In this document: in pieces, positions 7,731 through 13,610 of the stretch
Position numbering within the stretch: the first letter of the stretch is position 1
How the letters are laid out: every line of letters starts with the position of its first letter
Assembly (NCBI GenBank): GCA_937863205.1
Contig: CALMGA010000087.1
Coordinates: forward strand, 1-13,610
DNA from: an uncultured Beijerinckiaceae bacterium
GTDB taxonomy: Bacteria; Pseudomonadota; Alphaproteobacteria; Rhizobiales; Beijerinckiaceae
Direction: 5' to 3'
DNA: 13,610 bases
Position numbers and translations under genes: made by a program
The notes under the pieces: model-generated
Databases searched by the model: none
What the model was told of the DNA's origin: nothing
What the model saw: only the letters and a program-made list of their open reading frames with translations

Positions 7731-9022
7731 CGGTCGGCCGCCAAGCGCAGCCCGGTAAACTGCCAGCGCTGGTGGGGATAGAAGAAGTTGCGATAGGTCG
7801 CCCGCTCGTGCCCGGACGGCGTGGCGCAGGAGGATCCCCTGAGCACGTGCTGCGAGCACATGAACTTGCCGTTGTACTCGCCAAGCGCCCCGGGCGCCGC
7901 CCTGTAGCCGGGATAGGGGAGGTAGGCGCTGGCGGTCCATTGCCAGACCTGCCCGAAGAACTGCCGGTCGTCGTCGTCCGGGCGCGCGGGGGTGAGTCGT
8001 CCGGGCTGCCGCGTCTTCGCCGGTGCCGCGGCGCCGGCCGCGTGCTCCCATTCGAACTCGGTCGGCAGACGGTGGCCGGCCCAGCGGGCGTAGGCATCGG
8101 CTTCGAAGAAGCTGACGTGGGCGACGGGGGCTGCGAGGTCCAGCGGCTGACGGCCGTAAAGGCCCATGCCGGCCCACGCGCCGTCGCGGTTTTCCCAATA
8201 AAGCGGCGCGTCCCAGCCCTGCGCCTTCACCGTCGCCCAGCCGTCGGCGAGCCACAGCGAGGCGTCGCGGTAACCGCCGTCGGCGATGAAGTCCAGCCAT
8301 TCGCCGGTAGTGACGAGGCGGTCGGCGAGGGCGAAGGGCTGGAGCAGGGCGCGGTGGCGCGGGCCCTCGTTGTCGAAGCTGAAGCCTTCGGCCGCGTCCT
8401 GCCCGGTCAGGCGTCCGCCATGGCCGATCTCGTGGATGCCGCCGGGATGGTCGGTGAAGGTCAACTCGGCCGCTGCGACGTGCGACGGCGTGGAGGGATC
8501 TGACGCATAGGCCGGACGCAACGGCTGGCTGGCGAACAGGCTCAGGATGTCGGTGAGCAGCAGTTCCTGGTGCTGCTGCTCGTGGTTGATGCCGATCGCG
8601 ATCAAGTCGGCGAGGTAGGGTTCGAGCGGGCCGGCGGTGAGCTTGCCAAGGGCAGCGTCGACATGGGCCCGGTAGGCCATCACCTCGTCACGGCTCGGCC
8701 GCGTCATCAGCCCGCGATAGCCGCGCGGCTGCCGCGCCCCTTCCGCCTCGTAGTACGAATTGAAACAAAAAGGGAAGCGGCTGTCGAACAGCTCGTAGCC
8801 GGGCAGGTAGGGCTTGAGCAGGAAGGTTTCGAAGAACCAGGTGACATGAGCGAGATGCCACTTCGTCGGGCTGGCGTCGTCGTTGGCCTGCACGACCTGA
8901 TCCTCCGCCGATAGGGGCGCGGCGAGATCGAGGGAATGGCGCCGTGTCGCGAACAAGCGCTCGACCAGGGGCATCCCGGTCGGGAAACGCGTTTCATCCG
9001 GGGGGCGAAGGCCTGCGGTCAT
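7727..9022 (-). CDS. egtB: Hercynine sulfoxide synthase EgtB (iron-dependent)
   Basis: 431 aa. EgtB uses non-haem iron and O2 to join a thiol donor (gamma-glutamylcysteine or cysteine, depending on type) to the C2 of hercynine's imidazole, giving the sulfoxide precursor of ergothioneine. The N-terminal DinB-like domain has 'WHLAHVTWFFETFLLKPYLP' (55-74) and 'NHEQQHQELLLTDIL' (146-160), which supply the iron-binding histidines (H147 and H151, plus one from the HLAH motif). The C-terminal FGE-sulfatase-like domain has 'HRLPTEFEWEHAAG' (317-330), 'GQVWQWTASAYLPYPGY' (357-373) and the ending 'RGSSCATPSGHERATYRNFF' followed by PHQRWQFTGLRLA. The ATG at 9022 was chosen because AGGAAG lies just upstream; the in-frame start at 9064 lacks such a site. 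The thiol donor cannot be settled here, as neither egtA nor egtC is in the window. Confidence 0.94.
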   Translation of the reverse strand: MTAGLRPPDETRFPTGMPLVERLFATRRHSLDLAAPLSAEDQVVQANDDASPTKWHLAHVTWFFETFLLKPYLPGYELFDSRFPFCFNSYYEAEGARQPRGYRGLMTRPSRDEVMAYRAHVDAALGKLTAGPLEPYLADLIAIGINHEQQHQELLLTDILSLFASQPLRPAYASDPSTPSHVAAAELTFTDHPGGIHEIGHGGRLTGQDAAEGFSFDNEGPRHRALLQPFALADRLVTTGEWLDFIADGGYRDASLWLADGWATVKAQGWDAPLYWENRDGAWAGMGLYGRQPLDLAAPVAHVSFFEADAYARWAGHRLPTEFEWEHAAGAAAPAKTRQPGRLTPARPDDDDRQFFGQVWQWTASAYLPYPGYRAAPGALGEYNGKFMCSQHVLRGSSCATPSGHERATYRNFFYPHQRWQFTGLRLAADR

Positions 9023-9049
9023 CGACTTCCTGTCCACGCGCGCTCGGCG

Positions 9050-9065
9050 GGTGTCGCAAAACACC
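9050..9065. repeat. Small inverted repeat upstream of egtB
   Basis: GGTGT (9050-9054) and ACACC (9061-9065) flank a 6-base spacer CGCAAA, 28 bases upstream of the egtB ATG. It could be an operator or a leader hairpin for egtBD, but a 5-bp arm is weak evidence. Confidence 0.25.
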
Positions 9066-9137
9066 TTGGCCTGACCGTGGTTCCTGGCAGCGGACCATGT
9101 ACCCCGATCGGCGGTGATGGCGAGCGGATCCCGTCGA

Positions 9138-9485
9138 TCATCCCAACGGCACCGCGCCCTCGCCGCGGTCCTGCCGTCGTCGCAGGCGGCCGAGCAACAG
9201 GGCCGCCTGGGCGTTCACCAGGCCGACCTCGCCGCCGAAGCCGAACCAGCGCCGCGGCGTTTCCCGCTCGCGGGCGACGAGGTGTTGGCCGAGCGCCACC
9301 AGGGCGCTGGGCGTTGCGATGGAAAGGCCGGGGTGCAGCGCTTCCAGCGCCGCCGGGCGCAGCGCGTAGCGTCGCGCCCGCGCCTTCACCATCCGGCACG
9401 CGGCCCATCGGGCCACCGCGTCGGGACCATCCGCCTGAGTTCCCGAGCCGCCCGCACGGTTCTGTTCGTTCGCGAAGCTTCCCAT
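9138..9485 (-). CDS. Hypothetical 115-aa protein downstream of the S24 repressor
   Basis: 115 aa from the ATG at 9485. GGAGG lies 8 bases upstream, which favours this ATG over the in-frame GTG at 9488. The protein is soluble and basic, with no signal peptide or membrane segment. It has a hydrophilic opening (MGSFANEQNRAGGSGTQADG), then 'ARWAACRMVKARARRYALRP' and 'GLSIATPSALVALGQHLVAR', and 'RRWFGFGGEVGLVNAQAALL' before an Arg-rich tail. I do not recognise a family. Its position 62 bp after the repressor stop, behind two repressor-type palindromes and a promoter-like pair (9512-9540), suggests it is controlled by the repressor. It could be a leftover gene of the same element or a host gene next to it. 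Confidence 0.6.
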   Translation of the reverse strand: MGSFANEQNRAGGSGTQADGPDAVARWAACRMVKARARRYALRPAALEALHPGLSIATPSALVALGQHLVARERETPRRWFGFGGEVGLVNAQAALLLGRLRRRQDRGEGAVPLG

Positions 9486-9511
9486 CACAACGCCCTCCGG
9501 TCGAGGGCTGA

Positions 9512-9540
9512 ATCTTATTCGGTTAAGCTACCTTTAAAAA
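9512..9540 (-). promoter_or_regulatory. Likely promoter of the 115-aa gene
   Basis: Read on the minus strand, TTTTTA (9540-9535) and TAAGAT (9517-9512) are separated by exactly 17 bp. The -10 matches TATAAT at four of six positions, and it lies 26 bases upstream of the start at 9485. Site O1 (9521-9532) falls inside the spacer and O2 (9541-9552) lies directly upstream of the -35, the classical layout for repression. Confidence 0.45.
9521..9532. promoter_or_regulatory. Operator-like palindrome O1 (GGTTAAGCTACC)
   Basis: GGT/ACC ends with a 6-bp A/T-rich centre, 12 bp in all. It is one of four sites of this form around the repressor gene, and it overlaps the spacer of the likely promoter of the 115-aa gene. 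Binding by the S24 repressor is inferred. Confidence 0.5.
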
Positions 9541-9552
9541 GGTATATCTACC
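9541..9552. promoter_or_regulatory. Operator-like palindrome O2 (GGTATATCTACC)
   Basis: Perfect GGTA/TACC arms around TATC, 20 bp centre-to-centre from O1, so both would lie on about the same face of the helix. It overlaps the repressor's own TAG stop (9548-9550). The right half of O1 and left half of O2 also form a third palindrome, ACCTTT-AA-AAAGGT (9530-9543). Confidence 0.55.
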
Positions 9553-10201
9553 TTACAAAGCCTCGCGGCGTTCTCGCCGGTGTTCCCGGCAGGATCAACT
9601 CCACGGGTGAAGCCCAGGCGATCGTCACGTCGCGGATCGGCGGTGCGTTATGGCTTTCAAGGTCGAAGGTCGAGGCGCTGGTGCCGCGCCGGATGGTCTT
9701 CAGGAAGCGTTTGCCGTCGGCCGTGCGCACCGCCGCCTCGCGCCCCGATATGGAGGCCGGATCGTGTTCGGTATCTCGGCAGATCACGACGTCGCCGGCA
9801 TTGTAGCGCGGCCACATGCTGTTGCCCTCCACCTCGAAGGCGACCATGTCGGCCGGCAGCGGGATATCGAGCTCGATCTCGCGCAGGCCTTCCGGAAAAA
9901 CCTGCTCGTCTTCGGGGAAGATCTCGGCGCCGGCGCCGATGCGGCCGATGACGCGGACGCTGCTGGAGCGCCGCCCGCCCTCGCCGACGCCTTCCAGCAG
10001 CCAGGAGGCCGTGGTCTGCAGCACCGGAGCCAGCGCGGCCAGCGTTTCGGTGGTGATGCCGCGACGGTCGTTGTTCTGCACCGCCCGGCGCAGGTTGCGC
10101 ACGGCGTCGGGCTTGCCCGCCGCCATTGAGGCGGCGTGGGCGGAAAGGCGCAGATTCGCGAGCCGGCCTTCGATGCGGGTCAGGACATCTTTCAAGGACA
10201 T
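9548..10201 (-). CDS. S24/LexA-like phage-type repressor with helix-turn-helix
   Basis: 217 aa from the ATG at 10201 (alternatives: ATG 10222, GTG 10228; none has a good Shine-Dalgarno). The N-terminal domain (1-70) resembles XRE-type DNA-binding domains: 'RLSAHAASMAAGKPDAVRNL' (18-37), then 'ITTETLAALAPVLQTTASWL' (49-68). The C-terminal domain is an S24 peptidase: a possible cleavage pair Ala90-Gly91 in 'VIGRIGAGAEIFP', the catalytic Ser128 in 'FEVEGNSMWPRYNAGDVVIC' (122-141) and Lys168 in 'DGKRFLKTIRRG'. This order and spacing fit self-cleaving repressors of the LexA/lambda-CI class, which are inactivated by RecA-stimulated cleavage after DNA damage. Two pairs of GGTnnnnnnACC sites lie just beyond each end of the gene, so autoregulation and control of both neighbours are likely. 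It is divergent from the GcrA-like gene. An actual response to DNA damage is inferred. Confidence 0.85.
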   Translation of the reverse strand: MSLKDVLTRIEGRLANLRLSAHAASMAAGKPDAVRNLRRAVQNNDRRGITTETLAALAPVLQTTASWLLEGVGEGGRRSSSVRVIGRIGAGAEIFPEDEQVFPEGLREIELDIPLPADMVAFEVEGNSMWPRYNAGDVVICRDTEHDPASISGREAAVRTADGKRFLKTIRRGTSASTFDLESHNAPPIRDVTIAWASPVELILPGTPARTPRGFVR

Positions 10202-10235
10202 AAAGGTAGAACCATCTGGCATCTCCACAACCTAC

Positions 10236-10247
10236 GGTAAGATCACC
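10236..10247. promoter_or_regulatory. Operator-like palindrome O3 (GGTAAGATCACC)
   Basis: GGT/ACC ends spaced as in O1, O2 and O4, in the divergent gap between the repressor and the GcrA-like gene, immediately before the exact TTGACA at 10249-10254. Confidence 0.5.
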
Positions 10248-10248
10248 G

Positions 10249-10254
10249 TTGACA
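10249..10254 (+). promoter_or_regulatory. TTGACA -35-like hexamer of the GcrA-like operon
   Basis: An exact sigma-70 -35 hexamer facing the GcrA-like gene and framed by O3 on the left and O4 on the right. The best-spaced -10 (around 10272-10277, GAAGCT) is poor, so promoter activity is uncertain. If it works at that spacing, transcription would begin near 10284, where an in-frame ATG stands, allowing a leaderless message. Confidence 0.35.
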
Positions 10255-10259
10255 GAAGA

Positions 10260-10271
10260 GGTATGATTACC
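10260..10271. promoter_or_regulatory. Operator-like palindrome O4 (GGTATGATTACC)
   Basis: Perfect GGTA/TACC arms around TGAT, 24 bp centre-to-centre from O3. It overlaps the possible ATG at 10263 and would sit between the -35 and -10 of the plus-strand promoter, so bound repressor should block it. Confidence 0.55.
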
Positions 10272-10670
10272 GAAGCTTCATCCATGATGCAGCAACAAAG
10301 TTCGCCACATCCACCCCAGAATGGCTCCGGGAACGCGTTTGGCGACGTGCCGCGCGGCACCCGCACCCGCTGGTCCGCTCCGCGCGTCGCCCGCCTCGGT
10401 TTCCTGGTCGGCCGCGGCTGGGATGCCAAACGCGTCGCCGGCGACCCGACGATCGCCTCCACGCCCAACAACGTGCACCGCCAAGCGCAACGCTTCGGCC
10501 TCGCGTTTCGCGACGCCACGGGACTGCGCCTGCCCTTCGACGTGGGGGAACGCCTCGATGCCGCCGCCGGCAAGCGCGGCTTGTCCCGCGACGGGCTGAT
10601 CCGTTCGCTGATCCTCGCCGCCGGCTCCGACGCGGCCTTGATCGACAACATCCTCGACGACGATGCCTGA
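10263..10670 (+). CDS. GcrA-like small DNA-binding protein
   Basis: 135 aa from the ATG at 10263; in-frame ATGs at 10284 and 10287 are equally possible starts, and the first 30 residues look disordered. Residues 36-80 ('RWSAPRVARLGFLVGRGWDA', then KRVAG... NNVHRQAQRFGL) follow the pattern of the GcrA N-terminal helix-turn-helix: an opening W, a 'GWSa..IA' turn, and an 'NaV.gk.hRLGL' recognition helix. The C-terminal part ('GERLDAAAGKRGLSRDGLIR', 95-114, then SLILAAGSDAALIDNILDDD) is helical and unlike the cell-cycle regulator GcrA itself, so this is a phage- or element-type relative, not the essential gcrA. It overlaps the next gene by 8 bp and probably forms an operon with it. It is divergent from the S24 repressor across a 61-bp gap holding O3 and most of O4. 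Confidence 0.65.
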   Translation: MITEASSMMQQQSSPHPPQNGSGNAFGDVPRGTRTRWSAPRVARLGFLVGRGWDAKRVAGDPTIASTPNNVHRQAQRFGLAFRDATGLRLPFDVGERLDAAAGKRGLSRDGLIRSLILAAGSDAALIDNILDDDA

Positions 10671-11169
10671 TGACGCGCTCACCGACAATGAGGTCGCAGG
10701 CCGGGCGGACTTGCCCGCCTTGTGGACGGCCGGGCACGTCGGGGTGCGCCTCGTCGAGGCGATGAGCACGCTCGATCGCCTGCCAAGGGTCAGGGGACCG
10801 CGCGGCGCCGGAAACCATTGGCCGCAGCATCGCGCCGAATGGGCCGACCGGCTCGCCCAGGCCGAACTGCCGGATGCGGAGCGGCGCGAGCGCGAGGCGC
10901 GGCGCAACGAGCTGTCGCTACGCCGACCCAGCGGACGCGACATCGACCGGATGGATCGCGCCCTCGACTGGTTGCGCGAGCTGCGCGACTTCGATCCGGG
11001 CGTGGCGCTCGTCACCAGCCTTTGGGCCTTGCAGGCGGCGCGCCGTCGCTCGGTGCGCGCGCTGTGCCGGGACAAGGGATGGGCGCCCGCCACCTTGTAC
11101 AAGCTGCGCGGCCGGGCGCTCGACCATCTCGCCACCGCCTTGAACACGCGGGGCGCCGCCGTGTGGTGA
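10663..11169 (+). CDS. DUF6362-like phage-associated protein
   Basis: 168 aa; its ATG lies inside the end of the GcrA-like gene (8-bp overlap), so translation is probably coupled. The layout matches DUF6362 as I know it: an opening 'LWTAGHVGVRLVEAMSTLDR' (20-39) followed by LP, then 'NHWPQ' (51-55), the middle motif 'RPSGRDIDRMDRALDWLREL' (88-107), and a C-terminal sigma-region-4-like helix-turn-helix 'VRALCRDKGWAPATLYKLRG' (130-149). These proteins occur mostly in prophages and related regions of alphaproteobacteria. DNA binding is inferred from the C-terminal domain; the function is not known. The family name is from memory and should be confirmed by profile search. It is the last recognisable gene of the island. 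Confidence 0.65.
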   Translation: MPDDALTDNEVAGRADLPALWTAGHVGVRLVEAMSTLDRLPRVRGPRGAGNHWPQHRAEWADRLAQAELPDAERREREARRNELSLRRPSGRDIDRMDRALDWLRELRDFDPGVALVTSLWALQAARRRSVRALCRDKGWAPATLYKLRGRALDHLATALNTRGAAVW

Positions 11170-11234
11170 GGATGCGGTGCCAGGATATTGATTTGCCGGC
11201 CTTCGTCGGCGAGCCTTGGTGCCCGCGCACGCCC

Positions 11235-11262
11235 CGAGGCGCCCTCGCGGCCCTTTTGTTTC
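11235..11262 (+). terminator. Intrinsic terminator candidate after the DUF6362-like gene
   Basis: CGAGG (11235-11239), loop CGC, CCTCG (11243-11247), then CGGCCC and a T-rich run TTTTGTTT (11254-11261). It lies 66 bases after the stop codon. The stem is short, but this is the only gap in the window where I found a stem followed by a clear T-run. Confidence 0.4.
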
Positions 11263-11283
11263 CGGCCCCGCGCGTGCTATCCC
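11256..11283 (+). promoter_or_regulatory. Possible promoter of the DUF305 gene
   Basis: TTGTTT (11256-11261) and TATCCC (11278-11283) are 16 bp apart and end 42 bases before the GTG start at 11326. The match to consensus is modest, and the -35 overlaps the T-run of the terminator candidate. Confidence 0.25.
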
Positions 11284-11325
11284 ACGGCGAGACAGCCTGC
11301 ATACAGCCCGCTTGGAGAGCATAGA

Positions 11326-11679
11326 GTGCGTTGCCGTTTCGCCGTCGCGTTCCTGTTCGCGCTTGCCGCGCGCGATCCTCTCGCCGCGCAGCAGGCCAAG
11401 CCTGCGATGGACGAGACGCAGAATCCGGCCGACAAGGCCTTCATCGGCGCCATGCACGACATGATGGTGGGCATGCATCGATCGATGCCGACGGGTGACA
11501 CCGACCGCGATTTCGTGCGCCTGATGCTGCCGCATCACCAGTCCGCCGTGGACATGGCGAAGACCGAGCTGCAATACGGCAGGGACCCTGAGCTGAAAAC
11601 GCTGGCTCAGGCGATCGTCGACGATCAGCAGCGCGAGATCGCTCTGATGAAGGCGTGGGAAGACAAGCACCCGAAGTAG
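11326..11679 (+). CDS. Periplasmic DUF305 protein (possible copper binding)
   Basis: 117 aa from a GTG start; GGAG at 11314-11317 lies 8 bases upstream, and a longer in-frame ORF from 11188 would place the signal peptide internally. Residues 1-21 (MRCRFAVAFLFALAARDPLA) form a signal peptide, cleaved probably after LAA. The mature part is a short DUF305 helical-bundle domain: 'FIGAMHDMMVGMHRSM' (39-54), then 'DFVRLMLPHHQSAVDMAKTE' (62-81) with the hallmark His70-His71 and Met77, and 'DDQQREIALMKAW' (99-111). The Met/His clusters suggest metal binding; some DUF305 proteins are linked to copper handling, but that role is only inferred here. No copper operon genes are adjacent. It appears monocistronic, with the lipoprotein gene 90 bp downstream. 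Confidence 0.85.
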   Translation: MRCRFAVAFLFALAARDPLAAQQAKPAMDETQNPADKAFIGAMHDMMVGMHRSMPTGDTDRDFVRLMLPHHQSAVDMAKTELQYGRDPELKTLAQAIVDDQQREIALMKAWEDKHPK

Positions 11680-11730
11680 CCGCTCTTCGCTCCGGATGCT
11701 GCTCGCGAGGACGGTGCGTGGGCGGGGCGT

Positions 11731-11758
11731 CAGCGCTCATTGATCAGCGCTCATTCAG
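11731..11758. repeat. Tandem 14-bp direct repeat upstream of the lipoprotein gene
   Basis: CAGCGCTCATTGAT (11731-11744) is followed at once by CAGCGCTCATTCAG (11745-11758), agreeing at 12 of 14 positions. The second copy runs into the AGGAGG ribosome binding site (11757-11762). It may be a regulator site or a simple duplication. Confidence 0.6.
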
Positions 11759-11769
11759 GAGGTTCGCCG

Positions 11770-12096
11770 ATGCCGCTCGGTTCAGCCTACATGCGCCCGG
11801 CGGCTGCGGTCGTCGTTGCGCTGCTGCTCGGCGGTTGCGACCCGCGCGATTGCCTGCTCGGGATCGCTCACAGTGATTGCGCTTCCCACGGACCGAGCTT
11901 GGGATCGAATCTGGCGATGTTCCCGCAGGATGACGCGATCTGCCGCAGCTACGGGCTCGATCCCGGCACCCGCGACTATGCCGTCTGCCGCGATGCCAAG
12001 CGCCACGTCCGCCAACTCACCGAGCGGGAAACCGACTTCGGTGTCCTTCAGGAGCCTTTGTCACCCGAGGTCAGGCCGGTGTACCAGGTCAGGTAG
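11770..12096 (+). CDS. Small Cys-containing lipoprotein, function unknown
   Basis: 108 aa. The start is set by a perfect AGGAGG (11757-11762) seven bases upstream of the ATG. The signal peptide ends in the lipobox LGGC, with Cys23 as lipid anchor and Asp24 after it; an internal Met8 could also serve. Four more cysteines (C28, C37, C58, C73) allow two disulfides. The segment 'AICRSYGLDPGTRDYAVCRD' (56-75) has a C..YG..PGT..Y..C pattern that I associate with small uncharacterised alphaproteobacterial proteins, but I cannot name a family. It ends with a hydrophilic tail. It converges on the gene at 12151-12474. An envelope role is likely from the lipobox; anything more is guesswork. Confidence 0.75.
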   Translation: MPLGSAYMRPAAAVVVALLLGGCDPRDCLLGIAHSDCASHGPSLGSNLAMFPQDDAICRSYGLDPGTRDYAVCRDAKRHVRQLTERETDFGVLQEPLSPEVRPVYQVR

Positions 12097-12105
12097 CCGA
12101 GCGGT

Positions 12106-12131
12106 GCCGACCCGCGAGACTGCGGATCGGC
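12106..12131. terminator. Bidirectional terminator-like stem-loop between convergent genes
   Basis: GCCGACCCGC (12106-12115) pairs with GCGGATCGGC (12122-12131) with one mismatch across a 6-base loop. It fills the middle of the 54-bp gap between the convergent lipoprotein and 107-aa genes. No long T-tract is present on either strand. Confidence 0.5.
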
Positions 12132-12150
12132 GTCATCGAACGAAAGGCGC

Positions 12151-12474
12151 CTACTTGGCCTCTTCGGCCATGTGGGTCAGGCTCTCGCCCAATTCCTTGA
12201 TCTTTTCGGCGTCCTTGCCGTCGCTCTTGCCGGCGATGGTGACCGTCTCCTTGCCGAGCTTCAACAGCAGGGATTTGACCTGCTCGCCGTTGATCTCCTT
12301 GGACTGCAGGTTCTTCTTCAGGTTCTCCAGGTCCTTGATGATCGTCTTGGCGCCGGACACCTCGACCTTGCCGAGCGTTTCTTCCCAGCCTTCGATGTTT
12401 TTGACGGCTGCCGAGATCGTGAAGCCCTTCACGCCGTCCTTGAGGTGTTTGATGGTCGCAGCAAACTGAGGCAT
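12151..12474 (-). CDS. Lysine-rich cytosolic protein of 107 aa, function unknown
   Basis: 107 aa from the ATG at 12474, with GGAG seven bases upstream. No signal peptide, cysteine or membrane segment. The sequence is almost wholly charged and probably helical or alpha/beta: 'MPQFAATIKHLKDGVKGFTI', 'NIEGWEETLGKVEVSG', 'DLENLKKNLQSKEINGEQVK', 'SLLLKLGKETVTIAGKSDGK' and the ending 'ESLTHMAEEAK'. It is richer in Lys and Ile than its Arg/Ala-rich neighbours, and uses G/C-ending codons (AAG, ATC, GAG, CTG) almost throughout, as abundant proteins in GC-rich bacteria do. I do not recognise the family. It is divergent from prfC across 167 bp and convergent with the lipoprotein gene. An acquired origin is less likely than an abundant small host protein, but neither is proven. 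Confidence 0.75.
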   Translation of the reverse strand: MPQFAATIKHLKDGVKGFTISAAVKNIEGWEETLGKVEVSGAKTIIKDLENLKKNLQSKEINGEQVKSLLLKLGKETVTIAGKSDGKDAEKIKELGESLTHMAEEAK

Positions 12475-12641
12475 GGATCAACTCCGAGCGGTAGCTGTCG
12501 ATTGGGCAGCGCAGCTTAAGCCGGAGGCTTCGCTTTGGTTGCGGCGTCCCACCGCGGCCAGTGGGCGCGCGTGACGTGCACGGCCGGTGCGCCCGGACCC
12601 GTCGCATTGACATCCCCCGCGCCCCGCGCCACCACGGCGTC

Positions 12642-13610
<969 letters not shown>

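Noticed and set aside
6564..7781. 405-codon open frame on the plus strand opposite egtD
   Set aside because: Antisense to a well-supported enzyme; composition typical of GC shadow frames.
9138..11169. Attachment sites or integrase for the repressor island
   Set aside because: I looked for tRNA ends, direct repeats at the borders and recombinase motifs and saw none, so mobility is not claimed.
12172..12519. 115-codon plus-strand frame opposite the 107-aa gene, Leu-rich
   Set aside because: The minus-strand gene has a good ribosome binding site and a protein-like sequence; the plus-strand frame is its complement and ends with non-conserved sequence.

Overview
The window is very GC-rich and compact, with short gaps. 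The protein types (S24/LexA-like repressor with an alphaproteobacterial 'AGKPDAVRN' helix-turn-helix, GcrA-like and DUF6362-like proteins, proteobacterial EgtB/EgtD) point to an alphaproteobacterium, most likely Methylobacterium/Methylorubrum or a close relative in the Hyphomicrobiales. The genus is inferred from gene style, not from a marker gene.

Layout. 1-301 (-): 5' end of a membrane protein cut by the window edge. 507-1529 (+): exported protein resembling DUF4424. 1659-2612 (+): accA, acetyl-CoA carboxylase carboxyltransferase alpha subunit. 2874-4076 (+): lipoprotein L,D-transpeptidase of the YafK/YkuD type. 4280-4573 (-): small membrane protein. 4704-6419 (-): L-lactate permease (lctP/lldP), followed by a strong 16-bp stem-loop. 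6750-9022 (-): ergothioneine pair egtB-egtD, joined by an ATGA stop/start overlap, with a doubtful 34-codon ORF joined to egtD in the same way.

9138-11169 is an accessory regulatory island. A probably self-cleaving S24 repressor (9548-10201, -) is followed by a 115-aa orphan gene (-) and lies divergent from a two-gene unit (+): a GcrA-like DNA-binding protein and a DUF6362-like protein, overlapping by 8 bp. Both AT-rich ends of the repressor gene carry a pair of 12-bp palindromic sites of form GGTnnnnnnACC, four in all. They sit where the repressor could control itself, the divergent operon and the orphan gene. This looks like the control region of a decayed prophage or similar element, and it is the most interesting part of the window.

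11326-13610: a periplasmic DUF305 protein (+), a small Cys-containing lipoprotein (+), a convergent lysine-rich 107-aa cytosolic protein (-) with a stem-loop between the two, and the first 323 codons of prfC (release factor 3, +), running off the window.

The core genes (accA, lctP, egtBD, prfC) are ordinary chromosomal functions: fatty-acid synthesis, lactate uptake, thiol antioxidant synthesis and translation termination. Nothing in the sequence joins them into one pathway. No rRNA, tRNA, CRISPR array, transposase or integrase gene was seen.
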